From positions 744,001 to 808,000 of the forward strand of contig JAKZZE010000003.1 of NCBI GenBank assembly GCA_024220505.1: a DNA stretch of 64,000 bases. The letters run 5' to 3'. The position numbers were made by a program, and so were the translations under genes. The DNA comes from Rhizopus arrhizus (Eukaryota; Mucoromycota; Mucoromycetes; Mucorales; Rhizopodaceae). This document shows, in pieces, positions 54,201 through 64,000 of this stretch (its first letter is position 1; every line of letters starts with the position of its first letter). The notes under the pieces are model-generated. The model made no database searches. It was not told where the DNA came from and was given only the letters and a program-made list of their open reading frames with translations.

Positions 54201-54988
54201 AAGGGCAGAGTCCTTGGTAAAAGATTTTTATTAGAGAAGGCTATGGAGACTGGGCCAGTATGGGCATAATGTCTCGCCTTGGAGTGAATATTATAAAAGA
54301 ATAATATGGGAATGTATAAAAAAACAGGATTGATCCCAAAAAAAAAAAAAAAGTGTGTGGCTGCATAAAGCGGTGGTAGGCAAAGCAGGTCAGGGGCAGA
54401 ATCTTGTTACACGAGAGAAAATATCGGTAGAAGAAGCAGTGGGAGGCCATAAGGCAGTGGATAGGCGACTGAACGCGCGAGGGTAGATGGGGCAATAGAT
54501 GGTTACAAGAACAAAGAGCTGATAATTATCAAGTAGATGTTAAATAGGGCCTAGTGGGCACCGAAGGCAATGCTGGCAGATTCAAAGGTAATATAGTCTA
54601 GACCATAGAACAATAGAGACAAAACAAAAGCAGAAAGCTACAGGAGAGATGTTAGTAGGCAGGGATGTGTACAAGAAATGGTATACAATAAACAATTTTT
54701 TTTTCTTTTAATTTTTCTTTTTTTTTGTAATTTTTAATTTTTCTTTTTTTTTTTCTTTCTGTTGGTATACAGTATAGTACGGCCAGCAGTCAAAAACTGG
54801 GCGGGGTTAAGAATAAAGGCCAAATGGCGTGAGATAAGTATAGTTTTCTTCGTTTTTTTTTTTTTAACTTTTTCTTTTTGAACTTTTTTTTTTTTTTTTT
54901 TTTTATCTTTTTTAAACTTTTTTTTTTTTTTTTTTTAAAAAAAAAACTTTTTGTGGAAGTCTATATGGGAGAAGGAACAGTGAACAAG

Positions 54989-57900
54989 CTATTCGAGATC
55001 TATAAGAGAAGCAAGAGGCACAGTTGGAACTGGCATGAGCTTGTCAAGGAGTAATTGGCCAGTGATGTCAGATGCTTCAGAAGTGAATTCTTCGTCAGGC
55101 TGGCAGATTTGTTCTACTTCAAACATGATTTCGCAGATGGTTGGCCACCAAGTAGACCAACGAGAGAAGAGAGCAGGAGAGTGATATGCTGGAAGCTTAT
55201 GAGGAAGTTGATTCAGCACATAATCTAAGGGATTTGGCCGTGTGTTTGAGGCAACACCCAAACGCCTTGCTACCTGAAGGCAGCTCAGCAGATGGGCGCG
55301 CGAAGCATGAGGATGACCACAGCGACAGGCAATAGGACGTCCGGGGAGCCACCCCATGCGCCATCGAACCAGTCGACTTCGATCATACACTGTCATTGGC
55401 AGAGTGAGAATGGGATCAACACCCAGGTATGGCCGACAGGCAGAGAGAAGGACTGGTGGATTCGGCTTTCGGTATATGCTTGTAAGGACTTGCGTGCGAT
55501 AAGCGACAATAGTACGACGAACAGAGGCAGGAGAAGAGAGATAAGTGAGCTTGTCAGCTGTTGAAGCGTGACCATCTGTTAACGTTGGGTTGGACCAGAT
55601 AGAGTTTGACTTCAATAAGGCCGGCCAACGAAAACGATTACGGGTGATGATAGGAGTGCTGTCAACGAATGAGAGTATCATCGAAAGTAATGTGTCTTCA
55701 GGGAGGAAGTGGACTCTCAGAATGAACTTGAATACCAGTGTAACTGATCTTTCTTTCATTGATGGTAGATTGACCAAGTGCTTGTAGACGCCGGTTGATG
55801 AGGCACGATGGCCACCGAAAGCCATACGAAGACACAGGTCTTGGGATTTTTCAAGCAAAGCGAGTTGCTTGACCTGGAAGGTGCAGAGGCACAGACCGTA
55901 TTCAAACTTTGGTCGAATGAACGTAGAGTATAGACGGCTGGCAGTGAGACGAGAGAAGCTTGGAGATCGAATACCGATGGGCAACAGAGTCGCACGCATG
56001 GCTGATACTGCAGAGGCTGTGTTCCTACGAAGAAGAAGGTCAGTAGATATCTTTCCCTGTGGACTAAAAGGAACGCCAAGATAAGAGAACGAAGGTTCCT
56101 TGGGTATGGGAGACCCGTAGAGCTTCATTCGACGTCCTCCATGGTCGCTAGGGCAATTGAGCACTACACACTTGGCAGGATTCCACCTGTATCCAAGGGA
56201 GCGCGAGTGATCCTCTGCTCTCATGAGCAACTTTGGCATAACCTCAGGAGCTGCAATGAGAACCACATCATCAGCATACAGTAAGCAGTTGATCCAGAGG
56301 CCACCGAACTCACGTTGGGGCATAGAGCTGTAATACCGAGCTGATACGGGCAGACGGACATCACGAAGAGCCGCTGGCAGAGTGTTGATGTATATGGAAT
56401 AGAGGAAAGGAGAGAGGATTGAACCTTGTAATACACCGGTACGAGGCCAAAAGGAGGGAGAGGAGTAACCACCGAGTAGTACTTGAATACTTACCTGATC
56501 AAATAGGCATTGTAAGATACCAAGCATGGGTTCAGACACATGCGTCTCGAGGGCACGCCACACGATAGCACGGTCAACGGTATCATATGCAGACTTGATG
56601 TCTAGGAATGCAAGTACAGGAGGCTCGCCAGAGTGGTCGATAGTGTGTTGACGACACAACTCATGCAGACACAGAGCCTGATCGAGCGCACTTCTATGAT
56701 GGCGGAAACCGCCCTGTACAGGATCCAGAGGAGGAGCAGTAGATTCAAGCTCGGTTTGTAGACAGAGCTCAAGCAGCTTACGCATGATCGAGGTAAGAGA
56801 GATAGGTCGATAGTTACCTGGGTCTAAGGCATCTCCTTTTTTGTAGATAGGAACTACCTGGGCAGTACGCCAGTCAGAAGGAATAACTGACCACTTCCAA
56901 CAGAGTTGAAAGAGAAGGGTGATGACAGGGACGACCTCATCCACGATCGGCAACAGCATTTCAGTACGGATGTGATCTACACCAGGGGCTTTGCGTCTCG
57001 AAAGACGTTTCAACAAAGCATGGTGTACGGTACTGGTCGAGAATGGACAGCTGGCTTCATCAATGGGATGAGGACCGTCAGGAATGGGAGGGGCAGGGTA
57101 TCGAGTGTCAGGCAGATTTGCACCAGAGAACACCTGTTGAAGATGTCTCGCCATGACTGTGGCAGCAACACGAGGACCTTCTGGATGAGAGAATTGTGGT
57201 TGGATCACTCGGTTGCGCCGAATTCTACTGACAATAGAGTTAGTATCAGCAAGAGGACCAGATGACAACTTGTGACAAAACTGTTTCCAAGTAAAACGAC
57301 GTCGACGACGAAGCTCTGACTTGTACCGCAAGCATGCCAAAGTATAGTCAGTCCATCTTGCTGCTTTGCTGGGACCAGAGGCTCTTTTCCAAGCACGTCT
57401 ACAAGACTCGCGATGGTCAAACGCGGCCTGCAGGTCGGCTGTCCAGAACCAAGCATGGTGACGACTTTTGGGGCTCTTGCGGCCAACGGACTGATCCAAA
57501 CTAGACTGGATAATCTCATTGAACTGAAGAGTCAGTGCATCAAGATCGGGACGTACAGAGGTGTAGACACCATCTGTAAAGGTATATTCTTGAAGCAACT
57601 GAAGGAACGGTCGTATCTTATCCTTGAATAATTGCACATAGGTACAATCATGTTCGGATAGTCTATTTAGGTTCCAGAGTAGTCGAGGATGGTTAGGTAG
57701 AGTAGGTGGAGGAGGCACAAGACAAGAGAGAGTCAGAGGACTGTGATCAGACCCGAGAGAAAGATCGTCATGGACCCTCAGATGTGCATTGTGGAGCTCT
57801 TGAGTGCTAAGAAAGAGGTCAATGATACTGCGATAATGGTTACCTGTAAGACTACTGAACCGCGTGTGAGCATTATAAGTGGGAATACCGTAAGCGAGTT

Positions 57901-60900
57901 CAGTGTTCCAGCAAGTGAGGCCATTTTCAACTACCCAGCTGTGTAAGGCATTTCCTCTTGTTGATGTTCGATGATCACCTAACCAGTCACGATGTCTTGC
58001 ATTAAAGTCACCGCAGATGATGGTGTTGTGTTGTGAGGGGTGAGATTGAACGGGTAAACTGTCAAGTACGGACAACTAGGAGTTCAGGCCACGATGGATA
58101 AATCCTTGGATCTGGAGTTAAATCGGAGCTAGAATCGCAATCTAAAAACAAAAACATATACTTTCGGTCATTGCGCATCGATTGGTACTATTTTTGTATT
58201 CAAATTCCGAGTTTTTGCTATCAGTATCTGCATTTGAAAATAGGCGGTATGGATAAAATTTTGGCGTCCTTGATATTCATGAGAACTTTATAGATTTAAA
58301 TGAAATTTTTCATATTTGTGTAACAATATGTTCCAAAAATAATCATGTTAGTTTGGTTAATTTGTCTACATTTACTGTGGAGAAATATTCCAAAAATTAA
58401 TGCAAAAAAATAAAAATGTCGGAGTTGGTAGCGGAAATTTTGCACTCTTGTTTGCAACCGCTATATCTTGTGGTTTGCAAAATTTTATTGAAAACTATCA
58501 AGCTACAATAGATTTATAGGGCTCCTAAATTTGTAGCATATTCGCACTTTTGTTAACATTGCGGAGCGAATATTTGATTTCACACTCCGAGACTTTGGGA
58601 AATTACTTATTTTAGCATGCTTTGCGTATGGTAAAATTTTTAACAGAATCTAAAAAATTGAGTTTTGGGCATGCCGGCACTGTAAGCATCTGGTTTCCTC
58701 AGCTTGGCCTTATTTACTCTTGTGAAGGATTAATGCTCCCAAACCACTTTGTACGTTCTTTGGGCTTTAATTTTACTAATTTATGGCTGTTATAGAGAAC
58801 ATCATTATGGCTGCCAAAAGCTTTCCGACCTAATTAGGATTCGTAGCGTACATGCTATAACTAGGGCTTCTTATAAAGAGGCATCATCCATTGTTCGGGT
58901 ATGCATGCTACATAAAAGCTTACTCTCAAGTATTTTTTGAAAAATATAAGGTAAATACTAATACTTCTGGCTAAATGCATCATTATTATCATGTGGGAAT
59001 CATATTGTTTCTTCGATTTTTAATAGGTGTTTATTTTTTTGGCTATGGCTCCAACATTAGTTGTAAAAAAAAGCTAATTGTAATTATTGTGTAATTGTTA
59101 AAATAATAAAAGAAAAGCTGGAAACAAAGATTGAGAAACAATTTGAACACTTTTGAATCTAATCTTTCTTCAGCTTAAGTTAAAAGTAAAAATTACACTA
59201 ACTGAAGGCAGATATTCATATCTTATTGAGTGAGGAATATTTCCATTATAAAAAGATAAAATCTAAACGAAATGATAAAAGTTAATGTCAATATAAATTC
59301 ATATTATTATCCAAATTATATGACTTTGTAAGTTTTTCAATATTAATACTAATTCAACACACATTTATTAATTTTAGGATTTATGATAATTTTTAATTTA
59401 CTCTTAATATTTAAATAATTATTATTTTTACATTAGTTGTATCTCACCAATTTACTGTATTTGTGAAAATGGTATGAATTATATTAAACAATATCTTTTT
59501 AGTATTTGTTTTCTTTTTTAATTTTGTAAAAAAATAATATGAATTAGAATGTTTCTCAGTGGCTTAATATTCTCTATTGTAAGCGTTTCTTTAACTGTCA
59601 AGTACTTTAGCAAATGTCATTTATAATTATGGTTGTGAAAAGCTTTCGTCTGTTCGTTTGTATGCCTGTTATATATTATCTTTTACTCTGGGATTTTTTC
59701 ACTGATTTAAATAACGTTATTCCAATAATGTAAAATACTAGAGAAATACCTGACATTTGATTGGATTTTGTTACTTTAGTTAATACTTCTTATCAAAGAA
59801 CTCTCATTAATACAAAGCATATTCTAAAAGAACATGTTTAATTGGAATTGATTATATGGCCTTATTCAAATAAACTTATGTTTTATTTTATTAAATTATG
59901 ATCTTATATTAAGACTTGTATTTGTCAGTATTAACTGCAATCAGATACTGCTCTAAAATGATAAGAGCATATATATTATTATATAATAACGCTATATCAT
60001 TCGTGAATATACTTTAAAAATATTAATTCATATCGTTTTTAGAATATTTCGTTAATTATAAACTTATCTTTAATTTAATTTTAAAATGTTCTGATTAAAT
60101 GTGCTATTCTCATTATAATTCGTATTAAAAAAAATGTAAATTTTTTTATTCGATCCAATACATTTCTCTTTGCTATTTAGTTTTTTTTATTGTACGTGTA
60201 TTTAAATTTGATAATAGGTATAAAAACGAAATTAAAACAGTCCGTAATATTTTGACAAAGAAAAAATATAAGCAAGAGCATATAATAATATTAATTTTGT
60301 TTTGCAAATAAAAGTTAACATATATTGATGCACTGATTACATAAAATAAAGGGTAGTCGCTACATATAAGTTTAAGCAATTTACAGTAAAGTAACTCTAA
60401 CACATCGAAAAGGTATGTAACAGATATCTTTATAAAAAAATGTTCGTGTTTTCTAATATCTTTTACGTTTATTATGTTGCGTTTGAAGTACTTTGCTCTG
60501 CGATCATAGCATTGTACAATGCTTCTGATGCTGCTTGAAAGTTATCTATATCTCGGTTTCGCACAACTTCCAGTAATCTACTTGTAGCTTGTTCGACCGA
60601 AAGGACACTATTGTTGTCAGAATTAGGTAAAGCACTGCTCTCGTCTTCTATCACAACTGCAACATCAGTTCTTCTATTAAGCCTACGGCGACGTAATGGA
60701 GGTGGCTGTACTTCTGCTTGATAATCTGGATCATTATCAATATCATCCGTATCTGTGTCTTCACCAATATCGACTATTATGCAGAAATTATTATTACGTT
60801 AATTTAGACAAATATAAGACTATCACATTTTTTTTATATTTACTGTCAATTTCGTGGTTGTTGTTCATTTCATCTGTTGGATCACCTTCCATCACCTCTT

Positions 60901-62050
60901 CACTTCCTTCTTCTTCTGTTATGAGTTGATAATTCTCAACTTCTACATCTCTGTTTCTTTGTCTTGGCATATCAGGAAACGATACCTCCCCTAGGCCACG
61001 CACTAAAGCCCTCCAAATTTGGTTACGGTTTTCGTAACGCCACAAGTATTCCATTAGTCGATAAGGACACTCGAGCTTTGTACGATGCCTAGCTTGCATT
61101 TCTCTTTTGACATCAGCCCACAACCCTTCTATAATGTTTGTGTTAATCATCCCTTGAGTATTGTTTTGGTGAACTTGATCTTCCGTAGCAAACCCAAGGG
61201 AATGATTAACTACTTGATGCCTGTAAATATGTTGCTCACTATCCATCATTGCAACTTGAAGCGCTCCAGTGCGGGCATTGTACCGCTCCCTAGGGTGTAA
61301 GCCACTATAGGCACGCCAGCCATCCGTTCGGATTGTTGTACCTGGAACAACATACTTTCGAATTATTGGTATAAGGGTGCGTGCATTTCTGTTTGGAACA
61401 GTGCATAAAAACCTGCGGCCTGCTTTGAACTGAGGTACCAATCTTGTTTCAGTAACTCCATTTGCTTGTGATATTGTCACAACCCTATTTGTGCCCAGGG
61501 CAATAGCTTCGACCATGCCTAAAACCCATACACCTTCTACTCGATGGCCTCTATGGTACTTTCTTTTACCAAATTTCGATTCATCTATTTGGACATGATC
61601 TACACCTGGCCCACCTATATCACATAAATTAATAAAGATGTAAAAGAAATATTTATAATTTACCTAACATAATTGGATTATGTCTTAACAAATCGCTTTC
61701 AAATACAACAATAAGATCTCGGTATAGCTGGGCTATTATCTTGTAGTCAATGGAAAGGTCTTTGTAAATTGTTGAAAATCTTTCTTGGTTCATCGTAAGG
61801 CGAAATATAACCTTCAATGTGATACGGATGTCGCATCTCTTCCGGTAAAACATCGAACTTTTTGTAACAGATTGAGATACTTCTGTAGGATGCGCAGCAC
61901 GATTATAACAACGAAATTGGTATTGGTTACGGGATGCTCTCCATGTTGGACCACGCATTATTTCGCTGCACTTAGGACATCTAACCTCTGGTTGAGTAGA
62001 AATAGCTCCAATACGTCTTAAAAAACTATAAAAAAATTAGTAAACATATT

Positions 62051-62100
<50 letters not shown>

Positions 62101-63483
62101 ACTTACTTCCAACAAGATTCGTAAGAAACTGTAATTGCTTCTCTTTCTAATTCACCGTTTGGTACGACTCTTGAGCTTGGTCCATTTGAAGTTAAATTAT
62201 TGTTGTTTGTTGACATCTTGTATAATACTCTGCGTTCAGTTTGAATAAAAATATTTAAACAAGTCAATGTTTTACAAAGATGATAAAAATTAGTATTGAA
62301 AACAATACTACATTAAATACTATATTAAACTTACCTTCAGTTACAAAAAGAAAAAAGGAAAAAAAAAGAAAAAAAAAGAAAAAGGAGAAAAGAAAAAAAT
62401 TTTAAGGGATAACTTCTTTTCCTTTGTGGCTTACGTCGAATTTAAATTCCGTAAACAAAATTGTTGACGGTTCAGAATTTCCGATAAAAACTAATTATCC
62501 ACATCCGGGTATCGAACCCAGGACCATTACTTTGGAAAGACCACACCTTTCCAACCAAGCTATTTTAACTATCTGTCAGAACGAGAAAATAATATGATTG
62601 TGTCCCACTTACAGTTAAATTAATTTATGCTTTTCATGGGTTGCAAGATGTTTTTTAACCGTAACTAAATACGAACATTGTTCTGTGTGTCTCTTTCATT
62701 ACTTACAATGACTATTTTATGCCAAATTTAAAGAAGATTTCGTGTATACGTATTCTAAAAAAGCTAGCCGGAGTGATGCAGAGAAAATCAAAAGTTCTAT
62801 AATTGAGTGCATTAATTACAATGTCTGGTACCTAATGGATAAGCTACGTGATAAAAGGTTTAGGCTACATTTACGGAACATGAAAAAAGTGATAAATTTT
62901 GCGATTAGAGCAGCAATATGTCGGAATTTTAATATTTAAACGACGGCATCGTATTCTCCATACCCAAAAACCCTTGTTTCCATATTTGGACTGTAAATAT
63001 ATCTCCGATTGAACTGTATATCTAATGATTTATCCATCGTGGCCTGAAGTCCCAATCACCCTCAAGTACTGCAATTGCTTCATCAACTGATAGTGCCGGA
63101 GGCAGGTATACACAGTGAATCAGCAGGTTTGAGACTTGAACAGAGAGGACATAAGGAGAGGAGGAGGGAAAATGAGTGACTTGATGAGGGCAATCCGGGT
63201 GGACTAAGAGGCTGATACCCATTTCACCACGAAAAGCGTTGTCAACTGGTATTGCATAAGTGTGATACTGCTTCCAATTTGTAAGGAACTTCAACGGTGG
63301 CAGAAGCCACGTTTCAGTAAGGAAGAGTAGATCTGTAGGAGGGAGGGCGTTAGTAACAGCTTCAATGGTGTGGCGACCACAACCATTGGAGTTCCATAAG
63401 GACATAGTAATCTTGTTTGTTGTTGTATTTGAAGGAGTGGAAGGGGGGTATATGTTATTATTATTGTTGTTTACCTGACTCAT
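54989..63483 (-). CDS. LINE family 2 ORF2 (endonuclease-RT), split by Merlin insertion
   Basis: The two parts are 63483-63062 and 58061-54989. Joined at one copy of the 8-bp target GTACTTGA they give 3495 nt, 1164 aa, with no other stop. The N-terminal endonuclease has MSLWNSNGCG and LLFLTETWLLPP, then IICGDFNARHRDWLGD and LSLGSDHSPL. The reverse transcriptase has VVPIYKKGDALDPGNYRPIS, FLDIKSAYDTVDRA, GVLQGSILSP and catalytic NCLLYADDVVLI. The C-terminus has a CCHC knuckle (CRCGHPHASRAHLLSC). The start codon overlaps the ORF1 stop in TTATGAG, as in the first LINE family. The frame suggests a recently active copy inactivated only by Merlin. Confidence 0.9.
58110..60471. other. Long AT-rich non-coding part of Merlin
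   Basis: About 2.4 kb downstream of the transposase contains no supported gene; ORFs are 60-80 codons and lack features. It is unusually long for the non-coding part of a Merlin element and very AT-rich after 58900. It might be captured sequence or a long 3' region. Confidence 0.5.
60472..62216 (-). CDS. Merlin transposase, four exons, intact
   Basis: The exons are 62216-62107, 62025-61664, 61614-60844 and 60773-60472. Donors are GTAAGT, GTAAAT and GTAAAT; acceptors end ATAG, ATAG and ATAG. The CDS is 1545 nt, 514 aa, and closes exactly in frame. The N-terminus is followed by a zinc-ribbon-like part (VRCPKCSEIM ... YQFRCYNR). The ISXO2-like DDE domain has VDHVQIDESKFGKRKYHRGH (Asp), TTIRTDGWRAYSGL (Asp) and NTNIIEGLWADVKREM (Glu). 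The C-terminal tail is acidic, then basic (LRRRRLNRRT). Bacterial relatives are shorter and intronless. Intron 1 holds an A/T homopolymer of about 49 bases. The transposase should act on the 58070 and 63061 ends. Confidence 0.88.
62217..63061. other. 5' non-coding part of Merlin
   Basis: This is upstream of the transposase start. It has an A-rich stretch (62346-62400) and a tRNA-like sequence at 62500-62575. Otherwise there is only a 65-codon ORF (62742-62939) without supporting features. Confidence 0.45.
62500..62575 (-). tRNA. tRNA-like sequence inside Merlin
   Basis: The minus strand has an A-box-like TAGCTTGGTTGG and a strong T arm CCTGGGTTCGATACCCGG. A stem GGAAAG/CTTTCC around loop GTGTGGT lies between. 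The acceptor ends do not pair, so it is a tRNA-derived remnant rather than a functional gene. Confidence 0.4.
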
Positions 63484-64000
63484 AACTGTTCAATGTCTGG
63501 TTCGCCATTACCAGCAGGAACAGGTTGAGGTGCTTCGTCCATGTCGGTATCAACAGGAGTAGCTTGTACAGGAGTGAGGGTGGCTGTCTTGATATGGTCA
63601 GCAAAGGCTTGAGTAGTGATCCATTGCTTGGCAATGAAATCACGAGCCACAGCTGAGCGCACAGTAGGGCGCATACGATCCAGGGCGGTGAGGAGGTGAG
63701 AGGTGTGGATCTGCACCATCTTTTGTTGTTTCTCATTTTCTGAGAGGTCTTTGTATTTGGCATCGCGTAGGTTGGTGGGATCGCGAGGATCAAAATCGTT
63801 GATTAACTTAATACCAGCTGTATCAAGCTTATTGGTGGCAGTCGAAGCGTATTCGTTGTGGACTAGGAGTGCTACCACGCGGGTGGTAGGGTGGTAGACG
63901 TCGAGGATACGCCAGTTCTCCAGGCCAAGCATACCTACCTTCTTGCGAACGTTGGTGATAGACTCCCTGAAGCGACAAGGAAGGTAAAGGTATTGGAACC
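63480..64000 (-). CDS. LINE family 2 ORF1 (C-terminal part), runs off the edge
   Basis: The frame is open from the window edge, with FQYLYLPCRFRESITNVRKK before the internal ATG at 63932, to the stop at 63480. It aligns with the C-terminal half of the first LINE ORF1: LYLPCRFRESITNVR against LYLHRNRKLPRAEIR, GLENWRILDVYHP against GLDLSRVLDICFP, and DFDPRDPTNLRD against GFDPLDPINLAD. It ends MDEAPQPVPAGNGEPDIEQL. The true start lies beyond the window. Confidence 0.8.
   Translation of the reverse strand, partial: FQYLYLPCRFRESITNVRKKVGMLGLENWRILDVYHPTTRVVALLVHNEYASTATNKLDTAGIKLINDFDPRDPTNLRDAKYKDLSENEKQQKMVQIHTSHLLTALDRMRPTVRSAVARDFIAKQWITTQAFADHIKTATLTPVQATPVDTDMDEAPQPVPAGNGEPDIEQL

Larger units (their letters stand above)
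58070..63061 (-). mobile_element. Merlin-superfamily DNA transposon, apparently complete
   Basis: The 4992-bp element has inverted ends GGACAACTAGGAGTTCAGGC and (inward from the right) GGGTGATTGGGACTTCAGGC, followed on both sides by CACGATGGATAAATC. It is flanked by TCAAGTAC at 58062-58069 and 63062-63069. An 8-bp duplication is typical of Merlin, and the encoded transposase has the ISXO2/IS1595-type catalytic domain. It interrupts LINE 2 ORF2 in frame. Confidence 0.92.
54201..64000 (-). mobile_element. LINE family 2 non-LTR retrotransposon, split by a Merlin element
   Basis: ORF1 (partial, runs off the right edge) and ORF2 lie on the minus strand. The 3' region (54201-54988) is gene-free, with long T and A runs. 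Near its tip it has TTGGTAAAAGATTTTT (54215-54230), comparable with GGTTAAAGATTTT at the 3' ends of the first LINE family. ORF2 is split by the Merlin element at 58070-63061. Confidence 0.8.

Noticed and set aside
58749..58940. 63-aa ORF in the Merlin non-coding part
   Set aside because: No splice signals, domains or composition support coding.

Overview
The window is almost entirely transposable-element sequence from an AT-rich fungal genome. Short GT-AG introns, tnp2-type CACTA elements, many Tc1/mariner families, Ty3/gypsy elements with NQ-rich Gag and very long A/T homopolymers fit an early-diverging fungus, probably Mucoromycota/Mucorales (inference). The only clear host-type gene is a tRNA-Ala(AGC) at 27.4 kb. 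Everything below was read by eye from the sequence, with no database search.

Left block (1-15.1 kb). An LTR retroelement runs off the left edge (gag-like ORF plus 5' LTR). It sits in Z1, a gene-poor CACTA-like element that also carries a decayed Tc1-like element. Z1 abuts, terminus to terminus, element X (4525-15134), a complete CACTA-like transposon. X has an apparently intact four-exon tnp2 transposase (841 aa) converging on a four-exon accessory gene of unknown function (337 aa). A two-level Tc1 nest sits inside intron 3 of the accessory gene.

Middle block (15.1-27.5 kb). Three copies of a non-LTR retrotransposon (LINE) all end in the same 14 bases as the 5' end of tRNA-Ala. The most complete copy lies directly beside an intact tRNA-Ala gene. 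LINE copy 2 is split by Y, a second CACTA-like element (3-bp duplication GGT) that carries a paralogue (391 aa) of the X accessory gene but no tnp2. A solo LTR with a perfect 5-bp duplication splits copy 3.

Gypsy block (27.6-49.7 kb). A Ty3/gypsy element (gypsy2) carries a second one (gypsy1) inside its 5' LTR. gypsy1 has a Tc1 in pol and another in its 3' LTR, and that last Tc1 itself holds a further Tc1, so nesting is four deep. Both gypsy elements share an A AAA AAC slippery heptamer at the gag stop, integrase as a separate ORF, and near-identical LTR starts. gypsy2 loses its 3' end at a Tc1 (F) whose two flanks come from different elements.

Right block (49.7-64 kb). A second Z element (Z3) is followed by a second LINE family. 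Its ORF2 would be open over 1164 codons except for a 4992-bp Merlin-superfamily transposon with an 8-bp duplication. Merlin's four-exon transposase (514 aa) closes in frame. The candidate new system is the CACTA-like pair X/Y with its shared accessory gene family; next are the intron-bearing Merlin and the tRNA-tagged LINE.
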